Below are positions 40,478 to 49,042 of a stretch of DNA of 64,000 bases, one piece after another. Origin of the DNA: Streptomyces colonosanans (GTDB taxonomy: Bacteria > Actinomycetota > Actinomycetes > Streptomycetales > Streptomycetaceae); contig NZ_MLYP01000007.1 of NCBI RefSeq assembly GCF_001866645.1, forward strand, positions 62,001 to 126,000. Reading direction: 5' to 3'. The notes under the pieces are model-generated. The model made no database searches, was not told the DNA's origin, and saw nothing but the letters and a program-made list of their open reading frames with translations. Made by a program: the position numbers and the translations under genes. Within the stretch, counting starts at the first letter, position 1, and the number at the start of each line of letters is the position of its first letter.

Positions 40478-40834
40478 GTGCCCATAACACCCAAGACACC
40501 CGAAGTGCGTGTGCCACGACTGGTCGGACTGATGGCGGTGGACGCACGCGAGGCCGCCGCGAAGCGGGGCGCCCTGCTCGCCGCGCCCGACCGCCCGGAC
40601 TTCCACCGCACCGTCGTCGATTACGTGGTACGCCAGTTCCCCCCCCCCGGCGCCGAGGTGCCACGCGGTGCCGCGATCACCGTGTGGTTCGACCTCGGTG
40701 AGGGCGAGGGCGACGGAGGCGCGGGGGTCCGCGAGCCGCGGCTGCCCATTCCGCCACCGGGCGGGAGCCACCGCGAACTCGACGAGCCGGGGGACAGGTT
40801 GCTCGGGCGAGCCCTGGCCGTCAGGACGTCTTGA
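40478..40834 (+). CDS. single PASTA-domain protein
   Basis: This 118-residue protein carries one PASTA domain at about residues 8-75: [20 protein letters not shown], the turn [15 protein letters not shown] and the final strand AITVWFDLG. An acidic/Pro tail follows. PASTA domains bind muropeptides or beta-lactams when outside the cell, but no signal peptide or membrane helix is visible here, so the protein is probably cytoplasmic. The GTG at 40478 has GGGGGTGG upstream. Its end overlaps the convergent menG gene by 14 bp. Confidence 0.75.
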   Translation: MPITPKTPEVRVPRLVGLMAVDAREAAAKRGALLAAPDRPDFHRTVVDYVVRQFPPPGAEVPRGAAITVWFDLGEGEGDGGAGVREPRLPIPPPGGSHRELDEPGDRLLGRALAVRTS

Positions 40835-41516
40835 AGCCGCGGTGCAGGGCGACCACCCCGCCGGTCAGGTTGCGCCACGCCACCTTCGACCAGCCCGCCG
40901 TGCGCAGCCGCTCGGCGAGGCCCGGCTGGTCGGGCCAGTCGCGGATGGACTCGGCGAGGTAGGCGTACGCGTCGGGGTTGGACGACACCGCGCGGGCCGC
41001 CGGCGGCAGGGCGCGCATCAGGTACTCGGTGTACACGGTCCGGAAGGGCGCCCAGGTCGGATGCGAGAACTCGCAGATCACGACCCGTCCGCCCGGCTTC
41101 GTCACCCGGTACAGCTCGCGCAGGGCCGCGTCCGTGTCCTGCACGTTCCGCAGCCCGAAGGAAATGGTCACCGCGTCGAAGACGTCGTCCTTGAACGGCA
41201 GCCGCGTCGCGTCGCCCGCCGTGAACGGCATCCAGGTGTGCCGCTGTTTGCCGACCTGGAGCATCCCGAGGGAGAAGTCGCAGGGGACGACGTACGCACC
41301 GGTGCGCGTGAAGGGGAGCGACGAGGTCGCCGTGCCCGCCGCCAGGTCGAGGACCTTCTGCGCGGGGCGTGCGTCGACCGCCTTCGCGACCTCCTTGCGC
41401 CACAGTCGCGCCTGTCCGAGTGACAGCACGTCGTTCGTCAGGTCGTACCGTTCCGCCACGCCGTCGAACATCGAGGCGACTTCGTGCGGCTGCTTGTCCA
41501 GGGATGCGCGGGTCAC
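40821..41516 (-). CDS. menG: demethylmenaquinone methyltransferase
   Basis: This 231-residue SAM-dependent methyltransferase of the UbiE/MenG family performs the last ring step of menaquinone synthesis. Motif I is [16 protein letters not shown]; the family signatures are [19 protein letters not shown] near the start and [16 protein letters not shown] then [15 protein letters not shown]. The GTG at 41516 has GGGG just upstream and gives the usual N-terminus; an ATG three codons earlier is possible. Confidence 0.95.
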   Translation of the reverse strand: MTRASLDKQPHEVASMFDGVAERYDLTNDVLSLGQARLWRKEVAKAVDARPAQKVLDLAAGTATSSLPFTRTGAYVVPCDFSLGMLQVGKQRHTWMPFTAGDATRLPFKDDVFDAVTISFGLRNVQDTDAALRELYRVTKPGGRVVICEFSHPTWAPFRTVYTEYLMRALPPAARAVSSNPDAYAYLAESIRDWPDQPGLAERLRTAGWSKVAWRNLTGGVVALHRGFKTS

Positions 41517-41578
41517 GGTCCCCATTGTGGCAGTACGGGCAGGGCGTGACGCAGGCACCCGGCCCGAGCGCCGGGGAT

Positions 41579-42223
41579 TCAGCGGCGGCGGTACACCAGG
41601 CGTCCCGCGACGACCGTCGCCACGCAGGTACCGGCTCCCTGTCCGGTCAGCGTGGCCTCGTCCGGGACGTCGAACACCGCGAACGTGGCGTCCACGCCCT
41701 CCGGCGGGAACGGCGACACCATCGCCTCCGCCAGGCTCCGTCCGGCCAGCGGATCGAGGCTCGGCCGGCCACTCGGAGCACTGAACCGCTCCTCCACGCT
41801 CAGTCCCGCCCGGTACACGGCGTCCACCACCGCGGGGCGCCACAGGTCCCCCGCCACGGCGACGGTTCCGTGCGCCAGCATCCGCTGCACGCCGCGTCGC
41901 GCGCTCGCGCCCCAGCGGGCGTCGGCCATGGGGAGCGCCGCGAGGGCCTCGCCCATGAGCGGTTCGGTGCCCAGTTGGTCCGCCTCGCGCGGGTCGGGAT
42001 GGTAGGCCTGCTCCAGCAGTTCGGGACCGTAAGGATTCAGCAGCCCCGGCGTGAGGAGCCCGGGCCAGCGCCGGACGCGGGCGGCCGGATGCGCCGCCGC
42101 CAGTTCCTCGAACGGACCGACGGCTGCACACTCCCGGCCGTCGACGAGCACCGCGCCGGCCGCTACGGACGGCCGCCGGCGGTCCCCCGTGATCAGAAGG
42201 TCGGCGGCATGGATCGTCAGCAT
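41579..42223 (-). CDS. short amidohydrolase-like protein lacking metal-binding residues
   Basis: This 214-residue protein starts like a composite-domain amidohydrolase: [21 protein letters not shown], and the entry strand [20 protein letters not shown]. It ends with the matching C-terminal strands [15 protein letters not shown]. The HxH metal motif normally following PGxxNxH is replaced by NPYGPE, and most of the TIM barrel is missing, so it should not be a normal hydrolase. It begins 7 nt after the mqnC stop and is surely co-transcribed with it. Some Streptomyces use an amidohydrolase to deaminate aminodeoxyfutalosine; whether this shortened relative keeps any pathway role is unknown. Confidence 0.7.
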   Translation of the reverse strand: MLTIHAADLLITGDRRRPSVAAGAVLVDGRECAAVGPFEELAAAHPAARVRRWPGLLTPGLLNPYGPELLEQAYHPDPREADQLGTEPLMGEALAALPMADARWGASARRGVQRMLAHGTVAVAGDLWRPAVVDAVYRAGLSVEERFSAPSGRPSLDPLAGRSLAEAMVSPFPPEGVDATFAVFDVPDEATLTGQGAGTCVATVVAGRLVYRRR

Positions 42224-42230
42224 GGGAAGG

Positions 42231-43445
42231 TCAGTTGGAGGGGAGCAGCTTCAGTTCCGGATGCGCCGTGCCGCCCTCGATCGCCGTCGAGGAGATGTGG
42301 GACACGACCCGCTCGTCGGCGGGGTCGTTCGCCGGGTCGTCGTGGACGACGAGGTGCTCGTACGTGGTGGCGCGCTGGGCCGGAACCCGCCCCGCCTTCC
42401 GGATCAGGTCGATGATCTCCTGGCGGTTGGAGCGGTGCTTGGCACCGGCCGAGGAGACGACGTTCTCCTCCAGCATGATCGAGCCGAGGTCGTCCGCGCC
42501 GTAGTGCAGGGACAGCTGGCCGATCTCCTTACCGGTGGTCAGCCACGAGCCCTGGATGTGCTGGACGTTGTCGAGGAAGATGCGGGCGATCGCGATCATC
42601 CGCAGGTACTCGAAGATGGTCGCCTGGGTGCGGCCCTTCAGATGGTTGTTCTCGGGCTGGTAGGTGTACGGGATGAAGGCCCGGAAGCCGCCCGTGCGGT
42701 CCTGTACGTCACGGATCATCCGCAGGTGCTCGATGCGCTCGGCGTTGGTCTCGCCCGTGCCCATGAGCATCGTGGACGTCGACTCGACACCCAGCCCGTG
42801 TGCGATCTCCATGATCTCCAGCCAGCGCTCGCCGCTCTCCTTCAGCGGCGCGATGGCCTTGCGCGGCCGCTCGGGCAGCAGCTCGGCGCCGGCACCGGCG
42901 AACGAGTCGAGCCCTGCGGCGTGGATGCGCGTGATGGCCTCCTCCACGCTCACACCCGAGATCCGCGCCATGTGCTCGACCTCGGACGCCCCCAGGCTGT
43001 GGATGACCAGCTGCGGGAAGGCCTCCTTGATGGCGCGGAAGTGCTTCTCGTAGTACTCGACGCCGTAGTCCGGGTGGTGGCCGCCCTGGAACATGATCTG
43101 GGTGCCGCCGAGTTCGACGGTCTCGGCACAGCGCCGCAGAATGTCGTCGAGGTCGCGCGTCCAGCCCTTGGCCGTGTCCTTCGGGGCCGCGTAGAAGGCG
43201 CAGAACCTGCACGCGGTCACGCACACGTTCGTGTAGTTGATGTTGCGCTCGATGATGTACGTGGCGATGTGCTCGGTGCCGGCGTACTTGCGGCGGCGTA
43301 CGGCGTCGGCGGCGGCGCCCAGCGCGTGCAGCGGCGCGTCACGGTAGAGGACGAGCGCTTCTTCGGGAGTGATCCGCCCACCGGCGGCGGCACGGTCGAG
43401 GACGGCTGTGACATCAATGGACGTGAGGTCGGCCTTCTCGGTCAC
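42231..43445 (-). CDS. mqnC: cyclic dehypoxanthine futalosine synthase (radical SAM)
   Basis: This 404-residue radical SAM enzyme of the futalosine pathway cyclises dehypoxanthine futalosine. The cluster motif is CVTACRFCAF near residue 75, preceded by the shared MqnC/MqnE text ERNINYTNVC. GTQIMFQGGHHPDYGVEYYE and SLGASEVEHMARISG are MqnC-specific. GTG at 43445 has AAAGG about 10 nt upstream and gives the family N-terminus; about 57 upstream in-frame codons run into a TnpB relic and are excluded. Confidence 0.95.
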   Translation of the reverse strand: MTEKADLTSIDVTAVLDRAAAGGRITPEEALVLYRDAPLHALGAAADAVRRRKYAGTEHIATYIIERNINYTNVCVTACRFCAFYAAPKDTAKGWTRDLDDILRRCAETVELGGTQIMFQGGHHPDYGVEYYEKHFRAIKEAFPQLVIHSLGASEVEHMARISGVSVEEAITRIHAAGLDSFAGAGAELLPERPRKAIAPLKESGERWLEIMEIAHGLGVESTSTMLMGTGETNAERIEHLRMIRDVQDRTGGFRAFIPYTYQPENNHLKGRTQATIFEYLRMIAIARIFLDNVQHIQGSWLTTGKEIGQLSLHYGADDLGSIMLEENVVSSAGAKHRSNRQEIIDLIRKAGRVPAQRATTYEHLVVHDDPANDPADERVVSHISSTAIEGGTAHPELKLLPSN

Positions 43446-43540
43446 CGGGCGTGCCTTTCGTAAGGGGGAGAAAAACAGGCGCGAAGCGCGTTCCGAACAA
43501 GGGTGCTGGGGGGACGGACGGATGGACCGAACCAGCGTAC

Positions 43541-43932
43541 TTGACGTGCTCCTTGTCCTAATGGACGGGGATTCATGCCACGGTCGGCTGACCGTCTCGG
43601 GGGCTTCCTGCTTCACCGCGCTGCGACCGTGAGGTGTCTGCGCTCGGCGAGGCGTTCAGCGTCTCCGCCCGTCCGGCGGCGACGATCCGACGCCCTTCGA
43701 AAGGACGTTCCTGGCTGCGTTGTGGTCCCGGTCGTGCTCGCTGCCGCAGTTCTGGCACATCCATGCCCGCACGTGCAGGGGCTTGGGCCCGTCCCTGAAG
43801 CCGCAGGCCGAGCAGACCTGCGGCGACAGGAAGGACCGGTCCACCTTGACGAAGACCCGGCCGTGTTCGGCGGCCTTGTACCCGTCCTCCGTCTGCCGGG
43901 CGTTCACCACCGCGCGCGATCCGGGACCGCCC
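43541..43932 (-). mobile_element. IS200/IS605-type TnpB relic with right end
   Basis: The minus strand encodes the C-terminal zinc ribbon of an OrfB/TnpB protein at 43656-43910: VCSACGFRDG, then WMCQNCGSEHDRDHNAARNV. The RuvC/TAM-side N-terminus is absent, cut off at the kinase stop codon. Downstream of the stop the element continues to a degenerate right end near 43541, with a short hairpin (GTCC...GGAC) and the terminal ACGTCAAG. The same right-end words (TTCCTGCTTCACCG and CCGCCCGTCCGGCGG on the plus strand) recur in the relic at 47.6 kb. It is inactive, being truncated. Confidence 0.82.
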
Positions 43933-45654
43933 TTACTTGATCTTCGTCAGCCGTGCCGTCGGATTTCCCGCGTCCGAGTCCTGCATCTCGACCTTGAGAT
44001 CGTCGCCGACGGGGGTCAGCCGTACGGTGTGCCTGCCCTTCGTGCACACGGCGCGGTTGGTCGCCTTGGCCATGCTCGTCGCGGCGAGCTGTGTCTTCGT
44101 GGCCTTGTCCAGGATGAGTACGTCCTCGCAGATGCCGCCGAGCTGGTCGGTCTGCCGCAGCGTGCCGAACTCCTCGCCCGCGGCGGCCCGGTGGACGGTC
44201 AGGTGGAACGTGCCCGCCGGCAGCGTGCCCCCGAGGGCCTTCGCCTCGCCCTCCCAGGTGCCGAGGTAGGCCGCGGGAACGCCGCCGGCCCGGCCGTCAC
44301 CGGAGGGGACCGAACTGCTGTCGGGCAGGGGGGAGGAGTCGCCCCCCTGACTCGAGGAGCCGTTGTCGAACAGCCCGGACACGAACGCCGACCCGATGGT
44401 GACGGCGGCCAGCGCTCCCGCGACCACCAGCGCGACCGTGCAGCTCACCCGGCGGCCCCGCCCGCCCGCTCCCGGCGCGGAGGTCGCGGCCACACTCACG
44501 GAGAGCTTCCCGGGCCCGCCGTCGGCGGGGGACGCGTCGTTCGACGGCCGAGCCTGCGGCACGGGGGCGGGAGGCACCTTGGGTGCGGCCATGTCGGGCG
44601 GCGGACCGAAGACGCCGGCGGGCGGCGGCCCGAACCTCCCCGACGGATCCGAAGCCGAGGCGGAGCCGTCCCCGGTCGGCGGCACACCGGCAGGCGCCCA
44701 GGGCACCTCCCCCGTCGACGCCCTGCTGAACCCCACCGGTCCCGACGGCGTCGCCTCCGTCACCTCCAGGTTCAGCAGGTGTACGGCGCTCCGGCTGACC
44801 TGTTCCACCAGCGGGCCCGGCAGCCAGCCGCCCGTCACCAGGCCGGCCGCGCCCTGCGGGGCGAGGCGGCGGGCCACCTCGGCCGGGGCGGGCCGCGCGG
44901 CCGGGTCCTTCGCCAGGCACACGGCCACCAGCTCGCGCACCTCGCCTTCCAGCAAGCCGAGTTCGGGCTCCTCGTGGACCACCTTGTACAGCAGTGCCGC
45001 GGACGAGTCGCCGGGGAAGGGGGACTCCCCGGTCGCCGCGTACGCCAGCACGGCCCCCAGTGAGAAGACATCGGCCGCGCCCGTGACGCCCTTGCCGAGG
45101 ATCTGTTCGGGGGACATATAGCCGGGCGAACCGATGGACACGCCCGTGGAGGTCAGCGACGCCGTGCCGTCGATGGCCCGTGCGATGCCGAAGTCGATGA
45201 GGAGGGGGCCGTCCAGGGTCAGCAGGACGTTCGACGGCTTCACGTCCCGGTGGACCAGGCCCAGCCCGTGTACCGCCGTGAGCGCCTCCGCGAGGCCCGC
45301 GCCCAGGGCCCGTACCGAATGCGTGGGCAGCGGGCCGCCGTCCGCGACGGCGGCGGCCAGCGAGGGACCGGCTGCGTACCCGGTCGCCACCCATGGCACC
45401 GGGGCCTGAGGGTCCGCGTCCAGGACGGGCGCGGTCCACGCGCCACCGACCCGCCGCGCGGCCTCCACCTCGCGGCGGAAGCGGGCACGGAACTCCTCGT
45501 CCAGCGCGAAGTGCGGATGCACGACCTTGACCGCGACCGTGCGACCGCCGGCGCTGCGCCCCAGATAGACGCGGCCCATCCCGCCGGAGCCGAGCCTGCC
45601 GAGCAGCCGGTAGGGCCCCACGACGATGGGCTCACCGGCCTCGAGCGGCTGCAT
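43933..45654 (-). CDS. membrane-anchored Ser/Thr protein kinase (PknB-like)
   Basis: This 573-residue Hanks-type kinase has its catalytic domain at about 15-270: LGSGGMGRVYLG (ATP loop), TVAVKVV (Lys), VHRDVKPSNVLL (catalytic loop), LIDFGIAR (DFG) and GSPGYMSPEQI (activation end). A Pro/Ala-rich juxtamembrane region precedes one membrane helix (CTVALVVAGALAAVTIGSAF near residue 415). The external C-terminus (~140 residues, AYLGTWEGEAKALGGTLPAG) is a small beta-rich sensor-like domain, not PASTA. The ATG at 45654 has GGGGAAGGGGA upstream; an ATG six codons earlier is possible. An IS relic abuts the 3' end. Confidence 0.92.
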   Translation of the reverse strand: MQPLEAGEPIVVGPYRLLGRLGSGGMGRVYLGRSAGGRTVAVKVVHPHFALDEEFRARFRREVEAARRVGGAWTAPVLDADPQAPVPWVATGYAAGPSLAAAVADGGPLPTHSVRALGAGLAEALTAVHGLGLVHRDVKPSNVLLTLDGPLLIDFGIARAIDGTASLTSTGVSIGSPGYMSPEQILGKGVTGAADVFSLGAVLAYAATGESPFPGDSSAALLYKVVHEEPELGLLEGEVRELVAVCLAKDPAARPAPAEVARRLAPQGAAGLVTGGWLPGPLVEQVSRSAVHLLNLEVTEATPSGPVGFSRASTGEVPWAPAGVPPTGDGSASASDPSGRFGPPPAGVFGPPPDMAAPKVPPAPVPQARPSNDASPADGGPGKLSVSVAATSAPGAGGRGRRVSCTVALVVAGALAAVTIGSAFVSGLFDNGSSSQGGDSSPLPDSSSVPSGDGRAGGVPAAYLGTWEGEAKALGGTLPAGTFHLTVHRAAAGEEFGTLRQTDQLGGICEDVLILDKATKTQLAATSMAKATNRAVCTKGRHTVRLTPVGDDLKVEMQDSDAGNPTARLTKIK

Positions 45655-45720
45655 GGCGTCCCCTTCCCCCATACGCCTCGAGTCCCCAGCAGGGTAGTGC
45701 CCGCTCCCGCCGTAACTCCC

Positions 45721-46578
<858 letters not shown>

Positions 46579-46738
46579 CTAGACCCCATGCGGTACGGTG
46601 CTCCCCCCAGGGCCCGTAGGCGACCTAAATGACCCCCCGTACCCCTGGTGTCAACCTCTGCGATTACCATGAGACGCAATGACGTCAAGTCGGATCGCCG
46701 CCCGCGCCCACATCCGGGTGACGTGATCTTGACCTCTA

Positions 46739-46923
46739 TTGCTTTCGGCTGCCCGCGTGCTAGGCTCGCCGCAAGTTGCAGTTTGGTTTCCTTGCAGTAC
46801 AGAGCCTGCGGAGCATGTAACCGCGGGCTCTCGTCGTTTTCAGACATATGCAGTTGTGCGGCGCTCAGTTTTCACACTTGCAGGTTCTGGAGCAGGGCAA
46901 CCCTTTGGGCCCAAGGAGGGCTT
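46739..46923 (+). promoter_or_regulatory. promoter and structured leader of the cold-shock gene
   Basis: A possible promoter TTGCTT-16 bp-TAGGCT spans 46739-46766. Transcription from it would give a leader of about 150 nt, unusually long for this genome. The leader holds an 11-bp hairpin (46801-46811 with 46821-46831, 9-nt loop, one wobble pair) and ends in the strong site AAGGAGG. Long structured leaders are typical of cspA-type genes, where they act as temperature-dependent switches. Confidence 0.55.
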
Positions 46924-47127
46924 ATGGCTACCGGAACCGTGAAGTGGTTCAACGCCGAAAAGGGCTTTGGCTTCATCGCCCAGGAAGGCGGCGGCCCCGA
47001 CGTCTTCGTCCACTACTCCGCGATCAATGCGAACGGCTTCCGCTCGCTCGAGGAGAACCAGCAGGTGAGCTTCGACGTGACGCAGGGCCCGAAGGGTCCG
47101 CAGGCGGAGAACGTCACGGCCATCTGA
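46924..47127 (+). CDS. cold-shock domain protein (CspA family)
   Basis: This 67-residue single OB-fold nucleic-acid chaperone is complete. The RNP1 motif is GFGFIAQEG and RNP2 is DVFVHYSAI. The N-terminus [16 protein letters not shown] is canonical for the family. AAGGAGG lies 6 nt before the ATG. A long leader precedes it and a terminator with a T-tract follows. Confidence 0.97.
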   Translation: MATGTVKWFNAEKGFGFIAQEGGGPDVFVHYSAINANGFRSLEENQQVSFDVTQGPKGPQAENVTAI

Positions 47128-47233
47128 GGTCTCGGTCTCGGAGTTTCGGTCTTCGGTTCCAGGCCTTCGGCTCGCAGGGCCTTTGAGCTCACTGAGCCCG
47201 ATGCTTTGATCCGGAACGGACAGCAGTACCCAA

Positions 47234-47276
47234 GGAGCCCCGCGCGCCCTCCGGCGCAGGGGGCTCCTGCATTTTT
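47234..47276 (+). terminator. intrinsic terminator of the cold-shock gene
   Basis: GGAGCCCC...GCGC pairs with GCGC..GGGGCTCC (47234-47247 with 47254-47267), and a TTTTT run follows at 47272-47276. A real T-tract is rare in Streptomyces terminators. Confidence 0.85.
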
Positions 47277-47336
47277 GGCGGCCGCCCGGCCCGGGCCGCC
47301 CCCCTCGCGCCCCTTCGCACCGCGCCCTCCACCCAC

Positions 47337-47610
47337 TCACACGTGCTGCATGATCAGCACGAACATGGTCCCGGGCGCCAGCGCCTCATAGGAATGCGGC
47401 ACATCGCCGCGGTAGGCCATGTAGTCGCCAGGGCCGAGCTCCACCTCCTCGCCGCGCGGCCCCGCGAGGACCCGCCCCGCGCTCACCACCAGGTGCTCCA
47501 TCGAACCCGGGAGGTGCGGCTCCGACGCGCGCACCGATCCCGGCTCCAACCAGACCTGACAGATGTCCCGTCGGGTACCCGGCGGGCTCGCCGAGAGCAG
47601 GGTCGCCGTT
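47337..47610 (-). pseudogene. 3' fragment of a cupin-domain (XRE/cupin) regulator
   Basis: The fragment encodes about 90 residues of a double-stranded beta-helix cupin: RDICQVWLEPGSVRASEPHL, then SMEHLVVSAGRVLAGPRGEE and ELGPGDYMAYRGDVPHSYEA. Such cupins normally form the C-terminal half of ~190-residue XRE-family regulators. The homology stops exactly where the IS605-like right end begins (about 47610), and no helix-turn-helix part is found. An in-frame extension to 47957 exists only because the relic happens to be open, and its translation is not protein-like. This is insertional truncation. Confidence 0.75.
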
Positions 47611-47868
47611 TGACGTCCTCTCCTGCCCGAGGGCAGGAGATTGCGGTCCGCACCGCTACGCGGTGCCACCTCGGGTTCCTGCTTCACCGGCCCTTGCCGC
47701 TCTCCGGGGAGATCGGTCTTACAGGGGCCTGCACAGGCGTCACTTTCCGCCCGTCCGGCGGTAGATCCGACAACTCCGTCATCGGATGACGCAGTCGTAG
47801 CCATGCCGCTGTGGCCCTCCGGGCCGCAAGGGACCGGACGCCCTTCACCTCCACCCTGAAGGGTGGAG
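47609..47868 (-). mobile_element. short IS200/IS605-like relic (about 260 bp)
   Basis: The region is bounded by two similar hairpins, 47620-47639 (CTCCTGCCC-GA-GGGCAGGAG) and 47849-47868 (CTCCACCCT-GA-AGGGTGGAG). The outer TTGACGTCCTC matches the TTGACGTGCTC end of the TnpB relic at 43.5 kb, and the shared words TTCCTGCTTCACCG and CCGCCCGTCCGGCGG occur in the same order. No transposase reading frame remains. It could be a deletion derivative or a mini-element moved by an autonomous relative. Confidence 0.6.
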
Positions 47869-48027
47869 CACTGGGCAAGTGTTCGGTAGCTCGACTGCTC
47901 GGGAGGTGCCCCCAGCACCGGACGCCGCGAGCCGGTGAACCTTTCCGGCCACAGCACTAGATCCCATGATCACCATGGCCGACACCCTCCGACTTCGGTC
48001 ACGGCACAACCCGTAGGGTTGCAGCCC

Positions 48028-49005
48028 ATGTGGCCAGGAGAGCAGCCGCCAGGGGGCGGGCAGAATCCGCAGGGACAGCAGCCGAACCCTTCGGGGCAGA
48101 ATCCGTATCAGCAGCCGGGGTACCAGCAGCCCAACCCGTACGCGCAGCAGCCACCGGGGCAGGAGCAGGCGCCGTGGAACGCGCCGACGCTGACCGCGAG
48201 CCCGCCCGAGCCGCCACGCAAGGGCAAGCGCAGGACCACCGTCATCGCGACGGTCGCCGCAGCCGCCGTGGCGATCGCGGCCTGCGTCACCGGATTCGTC
48301 GTTCTGGGCGGCGGCAAGGACGACAAGGCCGACCCGGATCCGTCGACGTCGGACACGTCGAACCCCACGGAGTCGGGCAATCCACGCAGCGGGGGTACGG
48401 ACAAGCCGACCATCCCCGGCTGGAAAGTCGTCGTGAACCCGAAGCAGGGCATCGCATTCGACGTACCGCCGGACTGGTCGCGCAAGTCGACGAGCTGGGT
48501 GTCCTATGTCTCGGAGGACACCGACCCGTCGGACAAGCCCCTCGTCGCCTTCGCCGCGCCCGCCTTCCTCAAGGAACAGTGGTGCGCGTCCGACGACGAC
48601 AAGGACGGCACCGTGGACTACACCCCCCTGGGAGGCGCCGGCACCAAGGGCAACAAAGGCTCCCGGAGCACGGAGGAGGTCGCGGGCAAGGACCCGGCCC
48701 TCTGGGTCTACGGCGGGTACACCCAGCCGCACAAGGACCTCGTCAAGAACGGTCCCGTGGAGCCGTACACCACCAAGTCCGGCCTCACGGGCAGCTTGGG
48801 CACGGCGACGTCCTCCGGCGTCAGCAAGCGCGACAAGTGCGACTTCGACGGCAAGGCCATGACGTTCGCCTTCAAGAACGCCGAAGGCGACTTCGCGTCA
48901 TGGACGTTCGAGGGCGTCAAGGGGGCGAAGGACGAGATACCGGACAGTACCGTGCGGAAGATCCTCAGCACCGTGCGCCTCTACAAGGAGCCGCCCGCCA
49001 ATTGA
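48028..49005 (+). CDS. membrane-anchored protein with Gln/Pro-rich N-terminus
   Basis: This 325-residue protein is of unrecognised function. Residues 1-60 are a Gln/Pro/Asn/Gly-rich cytoplasmic stretch (GGGQNPQGQQPNPSGQNPYQ). A basic segment (PPRKGKRRT) and one membrane helix follow (VIATVAAAAVAIAACVTGFV at about 75-95). After an Asp/Ser/Thr linker comes a ~190-residue external domain starting PGWKVVVNPKQGIAFDVPPD, typical of the large Streptomyces family of single-pass proteins of this form. The external part carries two cysteines that could form a disulfide (EQWCASDDD and RDKCDFDG). The ATG at 48028 fits the composition better than an upstream start. Confidence 0.78.
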   Translation: MWPGEQPPGGGQNPQGQQPNPSGQNPYQQPGYQQPNPYAQQPPGQEQAPWNAPTLTASPPEPPRKGKRRTTVIATVAAAAVAIAACVTGFVVLGGGKDDKADPDPSTSDTSNPTESGNPRSGGTDKPTIPGWKVVVNPKQGIAFDVPPDWSRKSTSWVSYVSEDTDPSDKPLVAFAAPAFLKEQWCASDDDKDGTVDYTPLGGAGTKGNKGSRSTEEVAGKDPALWVYGGYTQPHKDLVKNGPVEPYTTKSGLTGSLGTATSSGVSKRDKCDFDGKAMTFAFKNAEGDFASWTFEGVKGAKDEIPDSTVRKILSTVRLYKEPPAN

Positions 49006-49042
49006 AACGGGCGGCCCCACAGCGGCTGAACCGCCACCGGCG

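Noticed and set aside
47611..47957. N-terminal half of the 206-codon frame containing the cupin fragment
   Set aside because: This part is the IS605-like relic read through by chance; it lacks helix-turn-helix features and has non-protein composition.
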